Assembly (NCBI GenBank): GCA_026018925.1
Contig: JAKSZU010000002.1
Location: forward strand, 94,205,475 to 94,269,474
Source: Tupaia tana
Lineage: Eukaryota > Chordata > Mammalia > Scandentia > Tupaiidae
Direction of reading: 5' to 3'
Length of the DNA: 64,000 nucleotides
Shown: one piece after another, positions 1 to 12,159 of the stretch
Position numbering within the stretch: position 1 is the stretch's first letter
Layout of the letters: each line of letters begins with the position of its first letter
Translations under genes and position numbers: made by a program
The notes under the pieces: generated by a model
Database searches by the model: none
The model's input: the letters and a program-made list of their open reading frames with translations, nothing else
What the model was told of the DNA's origin: nothing

Positions 1-549
1 TTGCAGCATGTTGACAATAAAGGCTCAGAGTTTAGGCTACAGGAATTCAAAGAGAAAAAGAGTTAGTGGAGAATAATAAAATAATAAAGGACAACTTATG
101 GAGTTAGAGCATTTTGAAAGAAAGAAAAAAATGTGAAAAATTGTGATGGTAGGAAATATTGAAAAGGCACATATCTATTATTGAAGAAGCATAGATGTGG
201 TTTTTTTTTTTTTTTTTTTTGTATGTTCATAGTGTATTATGGATGGTTCCTAATCATTTGAAAATTGTAACGTAGTCCTGCAACATTTTCCATTATTAGA
301 GTACAACTACCTAAATGCCAGGAGTATTTAGAAAAAGTATTGCCATTAATCTAATAAAGTAATCTAATAAATAATAATTATAGTAAAAGGTTAGAAGACC
401 ATCATCTCCCAATTCTGCATGTGACCTCACTCTGGGAGACTCAGATCCTTGTCCAGTTCGTCCTACCACTTTCTTTGGTAATGTACATAAACAACACTGG
501 ATTTTTGTTATGTTTGACAGTTTACTTTACATTTTCTTTTTCATTTCCT

Positions 550-779
550 TTTTTTTTTTTTGAGAGGTTTTTGTTATAGGGTGCGTGCGTGCTCCAGAAG
601 GACAGAGACAGAAGAAGAGACAGAAAGCCAGAAATCACCCCCAGGGGGCATGGCCACATCGCATGAAAGAATAAATCACATTCTTTTCTGCACTCCTGTG
701 TACTTCTCCTTCATTCTCCTCTTGGGATCATGGGCACAAATGCACACATGCCTGGAGTGAGTTTAAGCCACCTGGTCCC
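550..779 (-). mobile_element. tRNA-headed SINE, 5' truncated, with foreign insert
   Basis: Poly(T) at 550-561 (the A-tail), then the usual body (GAGAGGTTTTTG, CT/GA tract, CCCCCAGGGGG). The tRNA head is missing: the copy stops just after the 'gtttaagccacctggtcc' junction. At 661-705 the normal body bases are replaced by about 45 nt matching the L2 relic at 1278-1322 (see findings). Confidence 0.85.
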
Positions 780-1179
780 TTTATATTTTCTTCTTCAGTT
801 CTTTGGTTTATGTTTATCTTAAGTGTGACTAATTTTCTTCCATTGGGGATGGTACTTCTATTTCTGAAATATCCTTGACTCTGGTATAGTACTGCAAATA
901 GAGTTACTGAATAATATAAGATAAAGTAATTTGAATCATTTCTAGTGTGTAAAGCTTATGATATTTCACATTTGTAGGTGTTTACTTACAGTTTAAATAA
1001 GAAATCAAGGTCCCTGTTGTATAGAGCTTATCTGACCTAAGATCTGTCCTGAGATGAGCTATCTCTTGCATTGAGGAGGGACATACATTAGAATTAAAGA
1101 AATCTTTTATGTAGTTTTATGATCAACACACATTAATGTCCCAGATAAACACTCGACATTGTCAACATTTAATGAGTGT

Positions 1180-1512
1180 CCTGCTCTCTCTGTCCTGGAA
1201 AATCCTTCCATGTGTAATATTACTAATTTAAATGCTTGTGCTCAGGCCCCACTTCTTCCAGGAAGCCCCTCAAAACTGCATGAAAGACTAAATCACATTC
1301 TTTTCTGCACTCCTGTGTACTTTTCTGGCACTTGCCTTTTCTGAGATGATCTCTTTTCTGAGATTGATATGTAGTTTTCTCGACAATACTGTGATATCTC
1401 TGAGGGCAAGGGAAGTATCTCATTTCTCTCTTTAACCCTAGCTCACAGTCTAGTGTCTGGATGGAGCCTAGTAGGTAGTAAGAATGTAACTGTTCAATAA
1501 ATATTTGTTGAA
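1180..1512 (+). mobile_element. L2 LINE 3' fragment
   Basis: Contains the L2-typical 'ccacttcttccaggaagcc' block at 1249-1267 and ends with 'gttcaataaatatttgttgaac', the common L2/MIR3 3' end. Both are recognised from memory of the family. The sequence is decayed and non-coding. Confidence 0.7.
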
Positions 1513-1534
1513 CTTATTTCAAACTCTTCTTTTT

Positions 1535-1645
1535 TAGCACAGCTGTTAAGAGTTTGGGCTCTGGCACCAGGCAACCTGGGTTGTTGCCTGATCCCTCTGT
1601 GACTTAGTCACTTTACCTTAAAAATGGGAATAATGGCACCACCCC
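1535..1645 (+). mobile_element. MIR SINE fragment
   Basis: Order of blocks is typical of MIR: 'agagtttgggctctggcacc', 'cctgggtt', 'gtgacttagtcactttacctt', 'aaaatgggaataatggcacc'. An old mammal-wide SINE, decayed. Confidence 0.75.
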
Positions 1646-1890
1646 CAAGGTCCAGTGGTTAAGGGGGCCATATTCCACATGGCTGGCCACATGGTTTTAC
1701 TCCTGGCCCTGGTGGCTTGAAAAGCACACCAGGCATGTGTGTGAGCATGTTTCAAATACTGACAAGGTAGAGAAATAGAAGAGAAGGGATTGCAACATCA
1801 CTATGTACCATTGAGGGATGCTTTCTCCCTCTCTCTTTGTGTTTGTTTCTTTCTGGTGAGCACACATACCATCTGGCCATTAAAAAATAG
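1642..1890 (+). mobile_element. tRNA-headed SINE, old copy
   Basis: Head 'aggtccagtggttaaggggg', body 'gagaagggattgca', tail block 'gtgagcacacataccatctgg' and an A-rich end. Many mismatches to the young copies and the head carries the older 'gtggttaag' form. Confidence 0.75.
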
Positions 1891-2021
1891 TAATAATAAT
1901 ATCAGTATTTCATAAATTCATTGTGAGACCAATAACAACCGAATTTACACATATATACACTCATGAACATACATACACACCCTTGGGTACATGGAAAAAG
2001 CTCTAAAAATGTATTGGGTCA

Positions 2022-2289
2022 GGGACCACCAGTTAGCATAATGGCTATGTCACTGGACTCCCACGTAGTCGACTGCGGTTCGAGTCCCAGACCCGGTGGC
2101 TTAAACTTACGCCAGGCGTGAGTGTGTGCGTGCCCATGATCCCAAGAGGAGAATGGAGGAGAAGGGATTGCGGCGTGGCCATCCCCCCTGGGGGGTGATT
2201 TTCTGCTTTCTGTCTCTCTGTCTCTCTCTGTCTGTCTGGTGAGCGCACGCGCCCTATAGCGAAAACCTCTCCAGAAAAAGAAAAGAAAA
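2022..2289 (+). mobile_element. tRNA-headed SINE, young, with TSD
   Basis: Head starts GGGACCACCAGTTAGC; the body holds the CCCCCCTGGGGGG palindrome; it ends in an A-rich tail. Flanked by a 17 bp direct repeat ending TATTGGGTCA at 2005-2021 and 2290-2306. The duplicated target is the left end of the mariner-like MITE at 2297-2382, so the SINE landed in or next to that element. Confidence 0.95.
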
Positions 2290-2296
2290 AAAAATG

Positions 2297-2382
2297 TATT
2301 GGGTCATTGGAAAAGTCATGACATATTTTTCAATGTTTTTCTATGCAAAAAAATTCATCATGACTTTTCTGACAATCCAATA
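2297..2382 (+). mobile_element. mariner-like MITE
   Basis: About 85 bp near-palindrome with TA at both ends: 'ttgggtcattggaaaagtca' on the left and its imperfect inverse 'tgacttttctgacaatccaa' on the right. No coding capacity. Same family as 5993-6076, 35300-35382 and 60142-60225. Confidence 0.8.
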
Positions 2383-2934
2383 GATACAAGCTATTATAAA
2401 TTTTATTCACTTACTGCACAGGAATATTTGTCATTCCTACGATACTTAATACCATATCAAGGGTGTACTCATAGATGCCTTTTTACAGATATATGGACTC
2501 TCAATAATGCTTTCACTTACAAAGGAGGGGAGCATTACTACAGGTGGAATCACATATCAGCAGCACACGAGTGAGGGACCAAATATACTACCTATGTTGG
2601 GTTACTAAACCAACATAGGCTTACAATCTTTACACTTTCAACCCAGTCTTAAATTTACTAGAGCTTCAATTTAACTTCAAAATATTTCTGGCTCAGGGGC
2701 TCTTTTTCTTAAAATTTCCCTTCTTTTCACTACTTCATATCCTTTTAATTTAATTCAGCTACTGTTTGCTAAATAGGATTTTAGCTAGGTGCTTGATTGG
2801 CTGGGCATTTACAAATAGCAGCAGGCAGACTGATTGCTTGGAAACCTTCCTGTTTATGCCACCCTCCTGGATAATTATTCTTTAAAGTTATTTCCACTTT
2901 TATTCTAAATAAATAGTGTGGCTGAAGTGATTTA

Positions 2935-3065
2935 AAATAATGTAATTTATAATTAAAATACTAAAATACTCTATAAGATTATACATATACACATATATAT
3001 ATATAATTTAAGAACATAGTAAATTATAAATATATATGAGAACAATAAATTATATATACCATCTT
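2935..3065. repeat. AT-rich low-complexity DNA
   Basis: Runs of ATATAT and TAAATTATA with almost no G or C. No gene or element is seen in it. Confidence 0.7.
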
Positions 3066-3249
3066 ACATAATTTACTTATATGTAAATTGCATATTTGTA
3101 TAAATAACTTCTTATGCTCTTTATTAAACTAAAAATTTTACTTGATTCTGAACAAAATCAAATATACTTTTGAGCACAGTTGTGCTTATAAAAACAGAAA
3201 CAGATAACTATGTGCTCAAAATCTTTCCATCTAGAAAGAGCTACTTAAA

Positions 3250-3512
3250 CTTTCTTTCTTTCTTTTTTAGGTTTTTGCTATAGGGTGTGTGCGCTCACTG
3301 GAGAAACAGACAGTGAGAAGGAAAGTGAGAAATCACTCCCCAGTGGGAATGGCCACATTGCAATCCTTTCTCTCCCACTCTCCTTCTGGGATTTTGGCCA
3401 TGCACTCACACATGCCTGGTGTAAATTTCAAGCTGCCAGGTCAAGGACTCCAATCTTGGTCAGTCATGTGGGAGTCTGGTGCCTTCACCACCACACCACC
3501 TGGTGGCCCTGT
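3250..3512 (-). mobile_element. tRNA-headed SINE, intermediate age
   Basis: CT-rich/poly(T) tail at 3250-3270, GGTTTTTGCTATAGGG, body, and head ending 'ccaccacaccacctggtggccc'. The head is of the older class. Confidence 0.85.
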
Positions 3513-3701
3513 TACACTTTATTTGTAAGTGCTTTGCATTTTCCTGAGTATCTGTCATCTCCAACAGCAGAGGAAAGAGAACTTATCACCTAGGATATCA
3601 AAGAATGGGTCTCAAAGAGACTCACTACAAGAGAAACCCTTAATTAAAGCATTGTTTTTAAATTAAATGTAAACGAACATTTACATTAAATGTAATATAT
3701 C

Positions 3702-3970
3702 CCAGGTCAGTGGAGGGCGTGGTGGTAAAGGCAGCTGGATCCCACACGATTGCGTAGTTTCAGTACTGAACCAAATGGTTTGAAAAAGACTCCAAGTGTG
3801 TGTCTGTGTGCATGCCCAAAATCCCAAGAAAAGAATGGAAGAGAAGGAACTGCAGTACGACCATCCTCTTTGGGGGGTGCTATCTTTCACTCTCTTTCTT
3901 TCTGGTGAGCACATGTATCCTATAGCAAAATTAAAAACAAAACATAGCAAAAAAAAAAAAAAAAAAAAAA
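3702..3970 (+). mobile_element. tRNA-headed SINE with 22 nt A-tail
   Basis: Head 'ggtcagtggagggcgtggtgg' is divergent; body 'cccaagaaaagaatggaagagaagg', tail block 'ggtgagcacatgtatcctatagc', then an uninterrupted A run at 3949-3970. Confidence 0.8.
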
Positions 3971-4619
3971 GTCCTAACTCACAGACTATCCAGTTTTAAT
4001 ATATACGTGATGCTGTTTGCTTCCTTCAAATCTTTGATCAATTGACACTATGAGAATGTCAATCATAATTAGTCCTTCCTTTGGAGGGCCCCCTGAAATG
4101 TCTCACCAGTCTGATATTAATGGCTTTATTTCATAACATTCAAAAATTATAGTAGGGTTTTATAAAAGTGAATACATACTAAATACTTTTTCTGAGGTGA
4201 TAGGTCTCCAGAAGACAGTTTTGGGAAAATTAAGAAAGAGAAAATTATCTTACAGGGTTTAACTGTCAAAGCCATGATATTATTGCAAGAAAGAGCTGGG
4301 AATTGGAGTTATGATAATACCATACTTGTTTAAAGTGAGACAACCAAGAGGGATTTTCTTATGGGAAATTAAAATTAAGGAACACTTTTCAAGTGAGGAG
4401 AAATGCAGATTGGAAGGACACAAGCAGAAGCTGAAGCAATGAAAAATAAGATTTCTCAGCTTAAGAAATTCTGAATTTTGATGAGTCTTTAGTAGAGAGA
4501 CAAAATATAATCACTGATGAAAGAAAAAATAATTACTAATAGAAGGTATCAAAAGCATAAAAGTTAGAGGAGAGATTACTGAGGGTTATCATTTGTCACT
4601 TGTCTTAGAGAAATGAAGA

Positions 4620-4892
4620 GGGACCAAAAGGTGATGAGATAGTTAAGGTGCTGGACTCCTACATGGCTGACCATGGTCTTAGTCCCAAACCTGTCCACTT
4701 GAAAATCATGCTTGGCATGTGTGTGTGCATGTACAAAATCCCAAGAGAAGAGGAAATTGTGGTATGGCCCCTCCCCTGGAGGGTAATTTCTCACTTTTCT
4801 GCTCATTGCCTCTCTGTGTCTCTCTCTGGAAAGCACATACACCTTATGGCTAAAACCTTAAAAAGAAAAGGAAAAAAAAATAAAATAAAAAT
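4620..4892 (+). mobile_element. tRNA-headed SINE, old copy
   Basis: Head 'gggaccaaaaggtgatgaga', body with 'cccaagagaagagg', tail block 'gaaagcacatacaccttatgg', A-rich end. Internal bases are heavily changed. Confidence 0.8.
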
Positions 4893-5369
4893 AAGACCTA
4901 GGGATGAGACCAAGGAGAGGTTATCAAACAAAAGAAAAATTATGATGTAGAAAGGGAAACATAAGATTTTACACCTGTAACATCCACAGGAGGACAAATA
5001 GTTCAACTCACCATACTAAACAGATTCCTAAGAATTCAAATTTCATTCATTGAGTGACTCTGGGATAGAGCTATTTTGCTATTTTGGCTTCATAATCCAA
5101 TATCCTTTCTATAATCTCTTAAGGTAGAGTATTTCACAGATGTTCTTAACAATGTCTCTACTGGGAAGGTAGACATGATTTGAAAGTCAATACATGACCA
5201 TAACCGGGGTAAAATTTAGATCGATAAAACAAAGGTGCTCAATATTTCAACAGCTATCATTTGAATCTGTTACAAACAGAGGTGTACTGTAAGTACAGTT
5301 CTTGTGCAAAATTAACTGTTGTGCTTTGTTCTAAGAACACTTTAGAACTCTTTAGGATATGAAGAGAGA

Positions 5370-5395
5370 GAAAGAGAGAGAGAGAGAGAAAGAGA
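5370..5395. repeat. GA simple repeat
   Basis: Short (GA)n run with one or two interruptions, in intronic DNA. Confidence 0.8.
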
Positions 5396-5681
5396 TTGGA
5401 AAGCTGAGGGAAGAAGTTAAGACAGTTCCAAATATCTAGCTGCTTACATAGAAAACCTGGTTTCCTTAAGTGATATCAAAGACCATTTTCGTGTAATTTA
5501 AATGATGAAATATTTTGAAAGTTCACCCCACACACTGCAAAGCACAATTACATTGAGACCAGTAATAATAAGCACCATCATAAGAAAACAAGGCCCAGCT
5601 TTGGCATGTGCTGGTGAGATGCTGTTGTTTTCAAGCTGGGGCCACACGGGAAGCATGGATTCCATTCCCTGCCCAACCTAC

Positions 5682-5790
5682 AGAGCCAGGCACGGTGGCA
5701 CAGGCCATAGTACCAGCTACTGGGAGATGAAGCAGGGGAATGGCAACATAGTGAAATCCTGTCCAAAACAAAAACAAAACAACAAAATAA
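5682..5790 (+). mobile_element. 7SL-like (Alu-monomer type) SINE relic
   Basis: Reads 'gccaggcacggtggcacagg', then 'agtaccagctactgggagat', 'gaagcagggg', 'caacatagtgaaatcctgtc' and an A-rich tail. The block order matches the 7SL-derived Alu monomer family; about 30 nt are missing between the 'gcagg' and 'gcaacatag' blocks. Divergent and single in this window. Confidence 0.55.
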
Positions 5791-5992
5791 GCCAACAACA
5801 TCGATGAAAAATATCTCCTAGTGTTACTCTAAAGAAACCCTACTCTTTAGGGAGACAAATGATTCTCCTTCAAAATAAAAAGAACAGCTTATTTTACTGG
5901 GACGACAAAAAGGCACATCCATCATTGGGATGCTAATTAATCTAGTTTCATTCTCATCTCATGATTTTAAGACTATCCTCTGTTTAGATAAA

Positions 5993-6076
5993 TATTAGGT
6001 CATTGGAAAAGTCATGATGCATTTCTACATAGAAGAACATGAAAAAACACATCATGACTCTCCCAACAACCCAATA
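5993..6076 (+). mobile_element. mariner-like MITE
   Basis: TA-bounded near-palindrome: 'taggtcattggaaaagtca' at the left, 'atgactctcccaacaaccca' at the right, about 84 bp. Intact length, no insertion. Confidence 0.8.
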
Positions 6077-7125
6077 GCTGTATGGCCCACTTCACTTTCT
6101 GAATGGCTCAAAACTTCCTACTTCACATTCATTTGTCAAATATATCCAGTAGAATGAATAATTTCAAACAAGTACTTTCCAGTATGCTGAGTTATAAAAA
6201 AGATTTCATGAAAGATGCAAGACTTTGTGGTATAAACAAATTTTGCAACAACAAGGTTCTTCACAAAGGAGCAGAAAAAAGAACTGATGGTTACAAGATG
6301 AAAAATAGGAGTTGACAATTTAAATTGGTATATTATTTTACTTACCTTTTTTTTTTTTTATAGCATTGGGGATAGTAACGAGTTATCTAGTGTGTTTGAC
6401 CAAATACTATATAATTTTAAGCAGAGTTTCATTATGTTTTACAATACAAAAATAACCACTTTGCCTTCTACATTGCTTTTTTCCCCCTATATACCTTTAG
6501 GACATAAAGCTTTTATGTTTTATAAACAATAGAAAATACTTGAAACACAAATTTGTATTAAAACATTATTCTTTGCATGAATCCACTGACCCATTTTTTC
6601 TAAAATCAAAATTAAATTATTGCTAGGTTTTTATTTACATTGAAACTGTAATGAGTGCAGTTCACAGACTATATTCATACAGTACCTTGAAGACTCTATT
6701 TCAAGTTGCACAACTGATCTTTTTTTCCCATAAAAAAATATAGTCTACATTATAAGTAATTGAATTATGGAACATTTTGAAAAGGAGAATCCTGTTGCTG
6801 TTCTTGCATATAATCAATTTGGATGTCTAATACTTCTTTGCATTTCCTTGAATATTTGTAATCATGGCCTTCATTTTTTTAAAAATTAACTTAACAAAAA
6901 AATACCTCACCGTTTTATAGATTAACAAATGATACCTTGTTAAGAGAGCTGCACAGGAAAAAAAGAAACATTTAACAGATATTCAGAAACAGAAAATAAG
7001 CTCTTTTTTTTTGCGAAGAGGAGCCAAACTCATGCTATAAACCCATCCCAAGCCACGGTACAAAGATCAATCTTTGTCTTTCCATCAAGACTGTGAGATG
7101 TGTCAGCTGAATTCAGTTCACTCAC

Positions 7126-7361
7126 CTGTTTGGCTCAGTTGAGATGTGCTTCTACTCCTTCGAGACACGATGGCCACCACCTTGGCACTCAGGCTGGATC
7201 TCCGTTTCTTCCCACCTGCTCCGACTGTGCCCACAGCCGTGTCTGACTGGCTGCCGTCATTATGCTCCAGTGTGTACATCTCTCCACTCACACTGGTGCT
7301 CTTCGTGATGGCTCTTCCTGAGGTCCCCATCCGTCTGCCTTGCATTTTGGGGGTAAATGAA
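7126..7361 (-). CDS. RIMS1: RIMS1 coding exon d
   Basis: 236 nt exon of RIM1, the active-zone scaffold that links Rab3, Munc13, RIM-BP and calcium channels at release sites. Read on the minus strand it gives SSFTPKMQGRRMGTSGRA, then EMYTLEHNDGSQSDTAVG, GGKKRRSSLSAKVV and SRRSRSTSQLSQT. The SLSAKVVAIVSRRSRSTSQ form fits RIMS1 rather than RIMS2, which I recall as SIGAKMVAIVGLSRKSRS. The acceptor is TTTGTAAATATAG before 7361; the donor is CAG|GTGAGTG at 7126/7125. The first base completes the Ser codon begun in exon c, and the last G starts a codon finished in an exon outside the window. The peptide is disordered, Ser/Arg-rich linker before the C2B domain; the RRSS and RRSRS stretches would suit basophilic kinases (inference). 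No stop or frame break. The acceptor could instead be CAAG at 7344, but only the 7361 site joins exon c in frame. Confidence 0.95.
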
Positions 7362-9525
7362 CTATATTTACAAAGTAAAAACATATATGCATCCATAAAT
7401 TACAGGTCAGCATAATTGAAACTCTTAATCTAATTTATTTTTGAATTAATCCAGGCACATGTTCAGGGGGAAAAGCCAGCTGAGAATCTACGAATACTTT
7501 AACATCCTATCACCACCCCCAAAATATTTACTAACGTAGCTTAAAATAAGGCCATATGAACACAGTAATCTATGGGCTTTTTCGAGATAGTAAAATGAAA
7601 TGTAATCTGTGTTTTCCTTGGTGAACTGAGTGTTACTAACATTGTAAATTGCTACTCTCTTATTTTCAGAGAAAAACTAAAATGCTTAATAAGTTCATAT
7701 ACATTCTCAAGAGAACAGCACTGTAAAAAAATGATACTCTATTTACCACATAAGCTTTAAGAAATGAAAATCAGTTTGTTTTAATTTCTTTTTAGGATTC
7801 CAACAACAGACATATCTTTTGTGCTTAATGAGTCCAGAAGACTGCTAAGGAGGAGAAAATCTCTTTTGAATGAAGGTTTCCATCCTCCTTCCTTGTCCCC
7901 TCATGCTCTCTTCCACCCTAACTTTTTAATTTAATTTTTCTCCTTCAGAGCTTCAGATTTGTATGTTGTAGGCTGAGATTTAACTTTTCTGCTCTTTTCT
8001 ATTAAAACTTACTTGTGTATGTTTCCAGATTACACCAGTTTATCTGAATAGTTTCATTCTCTCCCTAATAAATACATTAAGAATTTTAGGCACCATGGGA
8101 AGGTTGGCAGGGTGACTGACTTTGGCCCACCAATGTGTCTGTGAGCTGGGAGGGAGGGGCAGGTAGTGGGGATGGGGGAGAAGCACTGCTGTTAATATTT
8201 TTAGATTTGTTTAAATGACATTGCAATGCAGCTATATCACTCATCTAGACTAGCCCTTATTGACCCAGTAAAGAGCTGGTTTTCTGTATCTGAAATGACA
8301 ATTTTAGGTTTCCTCAAAATGTTTGCAAAAAGTGACTTACTATATGGTTCTTACTACTATCTTAATCTTCTTTGTTTTCTATTTCTTGTTTTGATCTGCA
8401 AAATACACATCTTTTAACAGCGATGGCACTTAACGCACAAGTTAGAATAAATCTTAGTATGTTAAAAATGATAAAACATAAAATCCTGAGATTCTACAAC
8501 ATATTTGTGATCACATGTAGTCACTGTTCTAGTTGAAAGAGAAATTGGAATGAGGCAAATTCAGAAAAGTAGGAGTACAAGATCAGAGGGCTTATAAACT
8601 ATAGAGGAAAGGCAAGACTGGTTTTTAGGATCCTTTATGGATTTGAATTGAAACCGAGATCTCTGTTTGATTGGATTAATTTAGAGTTTTTTTAATTCAT
8701 AGATGCAGTACTTGAATTGATCTGCATCAACATTCTGATAAAAAGGTATTCTTATTCTTTCAATTTATTCCAATCTGATCTTCATTAGCTCAAAGTTTTA
8801 AAGGTTATTTGCAAATCTGATAATCAAGCTATACATTTTCAGTCTCTTCTTTTAAAACATTAATGAGTATCACTTAAGACCAGCCCCAAACTGATTTCTA
8901 TGCGATTTACATTCTCAACTCCCATAGACTTTATTTTCTGATAAATATTACAGTCAACTACATCTGTGTCCTCACCAACTTATTGGAATGTATTATCTAA
9001 ATCTGCTACTCCTCAAGTCTAGTCTTACTATTTGCTCTTTCTCTTTCTTTACAGAAATTCTGCTGGAAGTAGCTAAGAAATGTCAGGATTTGTCCAACTT
9101 TACAGTTATAACAATGTCCATCCTCATTCAACATCTGCAACTGAAAAAAAATCAGTAGTTTTTCATATATTATCAATCTTTTTTAGTACATTCTCCACAA
9201 TAGTTAATGAAAATAAAACTTTTATAATGATATTTTTATCTTCATAGTAGAGACTAATTAGCATGTATCATTTTCTATAAAAATGGAATTCTATTACAGT
9301 TCTCAATTTGCATTTTAAAAATCATTCCACAAAAATAACTACTGTGAAATTCTAGACAATGTTCTTTAGGTTACAGGGAAAGTATGAATGTATAGGAAAA
9401 TGTCTTTTGTCATAATCCATCATCAAACTGTATATATGATAAGCTGGAAAGATTAAAAAGTGTTCACAGATATGTAATTATAGCAGTAAAATGTTCTATG
9501 ATGTTGACAAATAATAGCTTTTGTA

Positions 9526-9805
9526 TTTATTTTTTAAAAGAGTTTTCTACCTTACAGCACATGTGCTCACCAAAGAGAGAGAGAGACAGACAGACACAGT
9601 AAGAGGGAAAGTGAGAAATTGCCCCCCAGGGAAGGATGGCCACATTGCAATCCCTTCTCCTCCATTCTCCTCCTGGGATCTTGGACATGCATCCACACAT
9701 GCCCAGCATGATTTTAGACCCTCAAGGTCCAGGACTTGAACCTTGGTAGACCATGTGGGAGTTCAGCAACATATCCTCTATGCCATCTCCTGGTATCCAT
9801 TTTTT
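9526..9805 (-). mobile_element. tRNA-headed SINE, intermediate age
   Basis: Tail block at 9535-9570, body 'gaaattgccccccaggg', and head in reverse 'gtgggagttcagcaacatatcc' to about 9798, followed by a T run. Confidence 0.85.
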
Positions 9806-10882
9806 TTTTTTTTAAATAGTTGAATCTGTATAGTATTATCATTTGGGGGTATCGAGTTAAGTTATATTAAAAATGATTTTGTGAATAAATTATGAGATGA
9901 TTTTTTCCTTAGAAATGAAACATTTATTTAGATGCTAAAAACATTCTTACTTGCTATGAGGATGTGTATAGCTTCCTAAAGGACCGGTGATACCATAATG
10001 TTGAATGGGAATGCATTGAAGTATTTTCAATTCTTTGACTACCTAATTCAGGGAGGACATTTGGGAATCTAATCCATCAGATTAATCTAATCAATTCAAG
10101 GCTCTTTTTTTCAGTACAAACATGCTTTCTACTCTGTCTCTCAGCTTTTTACTTGCTCTACTTCCATTGCTTGAAAAATAAATCCTCTCATGTACTTGTA
10201 CCTGAATCCTTTAATATGTAACTTAAGGCTTTGTGCTTTATAAAGCTTTTCAAAGTCACTCTAGCATCATGACCTGTCTCTCAATTCTTCCTTTTCAACT
10301 TTGTACTGGTTATATTAAGATTCTGACATTTTACACTAGCATGCATTTTATGCATCACTAACTTTGCTACAGCAACCTTCCCATTGCTGAAAGAATGAGA
10401 AGGTTTTTGTTTGTTTGTTTTGAGTAAGAATTAGAAAAAGTGAACTATCAGTACACAAAGAGAGTGCAAGATAATCCAACTTTATAAAGGAAATAAACAA
10501 AGACCTTTCTTTTTTGACCCTCCTCTTTTTCTAGCTACTGAATTTCTACAGGAAAATCTCTTCAAGGGGTTGCCTATATATCTCCTCATAGTCTTCTGAA
10601 CTCAGTCAGGCTTTGTCTGCACCACTTCACTACAACTGCCTTATATCCAAGTCACCAGTCAACATAGTAAAATCCTGTTTATTTTCATGCCTTCTGATCT
10701 CTTAATAACTCATGACAAAGCATTTGATTTTGCCTTGAAATATTTTATTTCCATGGATTTCACAAACTGGTGCTTCACTTGTAGGATAGTAATCCTCTTT
10801 CATCACTAAATATTGGAGTTCTTAAAGTCCAGCCCTCTGACCCATACTCTTTTACACAAAACTAACTGCTTAGAGGTCTCAC

Positions 10883-11552
10883 TGTGAGGTGGGAGACAGA
10901 GACCCTAAGAATAGTTAGGATATAGGCCCAAAATGGAATCACACAATGGCTAAGTTTTACAATGGAAACACAACAGCTCAGCTGTCACTGAAGTGGTTGC
11001 TCACCAAAACACAAAAACAAAAACAAAAACAAAACAGCTTGCAGTAGTGACTCAATGATTAACCTAGGCAGTATGACATAAAACAAAGGCTTTTCTCCAG
11101 GCCCTACCACATTCCAAGAAGAAGATAATGGTTTTTAGGGCCCACAGCTGCTAGACAAAGAAAATCTCCTGACCTTCATATCTGCTCCAAAATTAGGAGA
11201 ATGCCTGACCAAACCCATGCAGCAGGTGATTCTCACTGTGCAGGGTGGTGTGGGGACAGGAAATATATGCACAAGCCCCACCTAGAATGAGTCTGGACAA
11301 ATCCCTTCCTGACCAAAATAAAAATCCTCCATCCCAGATCTTCTTTGGAAACCCATTTTCTGGGACCTGCTCCCTGCTTGTGGGCTCCGTTCTTCTGTTC
11401 CTTTCTTCATAAACTCTTTGCTTTACTACCCCTTCCCTATATCTGTGTTTCTAATTCTTCAAGAGCATGAGACAAGAACCTGGCAAGCTTGTGGCTCAGG
11501 ATTCTGCACTGATGTTGGGTCTGATCACCCCACCTTCCCATGTCAACTTGTC
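10883..11552 (+). mobile_element. probable solo LTR (class I ERV type)
   Basis: About 670 bp starting TGTGAGGTGG and ending CTTGTCACA, so the ends form a short TG...CA inverted repeat. Inside are 'cataaactctttgctttact' (polyadenylation-like region) and 'gcatgagacaagaacctggc' as in gammaretroviral R-U5 sequence. No gag, pol or env is next to it. A CAAAAA simple repeat lies at 10998-11034. I see no convincing target duplication. Confidence 0.55.
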
Positions 11553-11729
11553 ACAAGCTCTACATACTATTTACTTGCCATGGATTACTTTGATTTTTCT
11601 CCACATGGTACTTAGTACTGAACTCTAGAATTATATATCTAGCTGTCTACTGATATCCCTGATACCTTAAGTTCAACAGAGCTCTGGTTGACTTATCTAT
11701 ATACAATAGATAGATAATTACTAAAATTT

Positions 11730-11978
11730 GGGATCAGCAGCTGGCACAATGGCTATGTCGCTGGACTCCAATGGAGTTGACTGTGGTTCAAGTCCCAGAC
11801 CCAGCGGCTTAAACTCATGCCGGGTGCACGTGCGTGCATGCCCAAGATTCTGAGAGGAGAATGGAGAAGGGATTGTGGCATGGCCATCCCTCCTGGATGG
11901 TGATTTCTTGCTTTCTGTCTCTGTCTTTCTCGTGAATGCACGTGCCCTATTACAAAAACCTCTCAAAAAAAAAAAAGT
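11730..11978 (+). mobile_element. tRNA-headed SINE, fairly young
   Basis: Head 'ggatcagcagctggcacaatgg', B-box region 'ggttcaagtcccagaccc', full body and A-tail. The head mixes older ('ctggcacaatgg') and younger ('ctatgtcgctgg') positions. Confidence 0.9.
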
Positions 11979-12159
11979 ACTATAATTCTAACATAAGAAG
12001 TAAAGAATCACCAAGAAGAATATAAATTTCTAATACATTGAATATTTTGGGCATGTAAGAAAAATCCATTATCAAAGAATTGCTAATTGGGAAGAATTTT
12101 AGTACTAGAAATCTAAATTTACAACCAAAGTAGTTTGCTGTTTTTGGCTTAGTGGCAGC

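Larger units (their letters stand above)
1..7125 (-). other. RIMS1: RIMS1 intron downstream of exon d (partial)
   Basis: Intron following exon d; its 3' end lies outside the window. It starts with donor GTGAGTG at 7125 and runs to lower coordinates. It holds six tRNA-headed SINEs, an L2 and a MIR relic, two mariner-like MITEs and a 7SL-like monomer, listed separately. I found no sequence matching the next RIMS1 exon. The stretch 6320-7125 shows only AT-rich DNA without a recognisable element. Confidence 0.8.

Noticed and set aside
7146-7415. 89-codon open frame on the plus strand
   Set aside because: It is the complement of RIMS1 exon d; the minus-strand reading matches a known protein and has splice sites.
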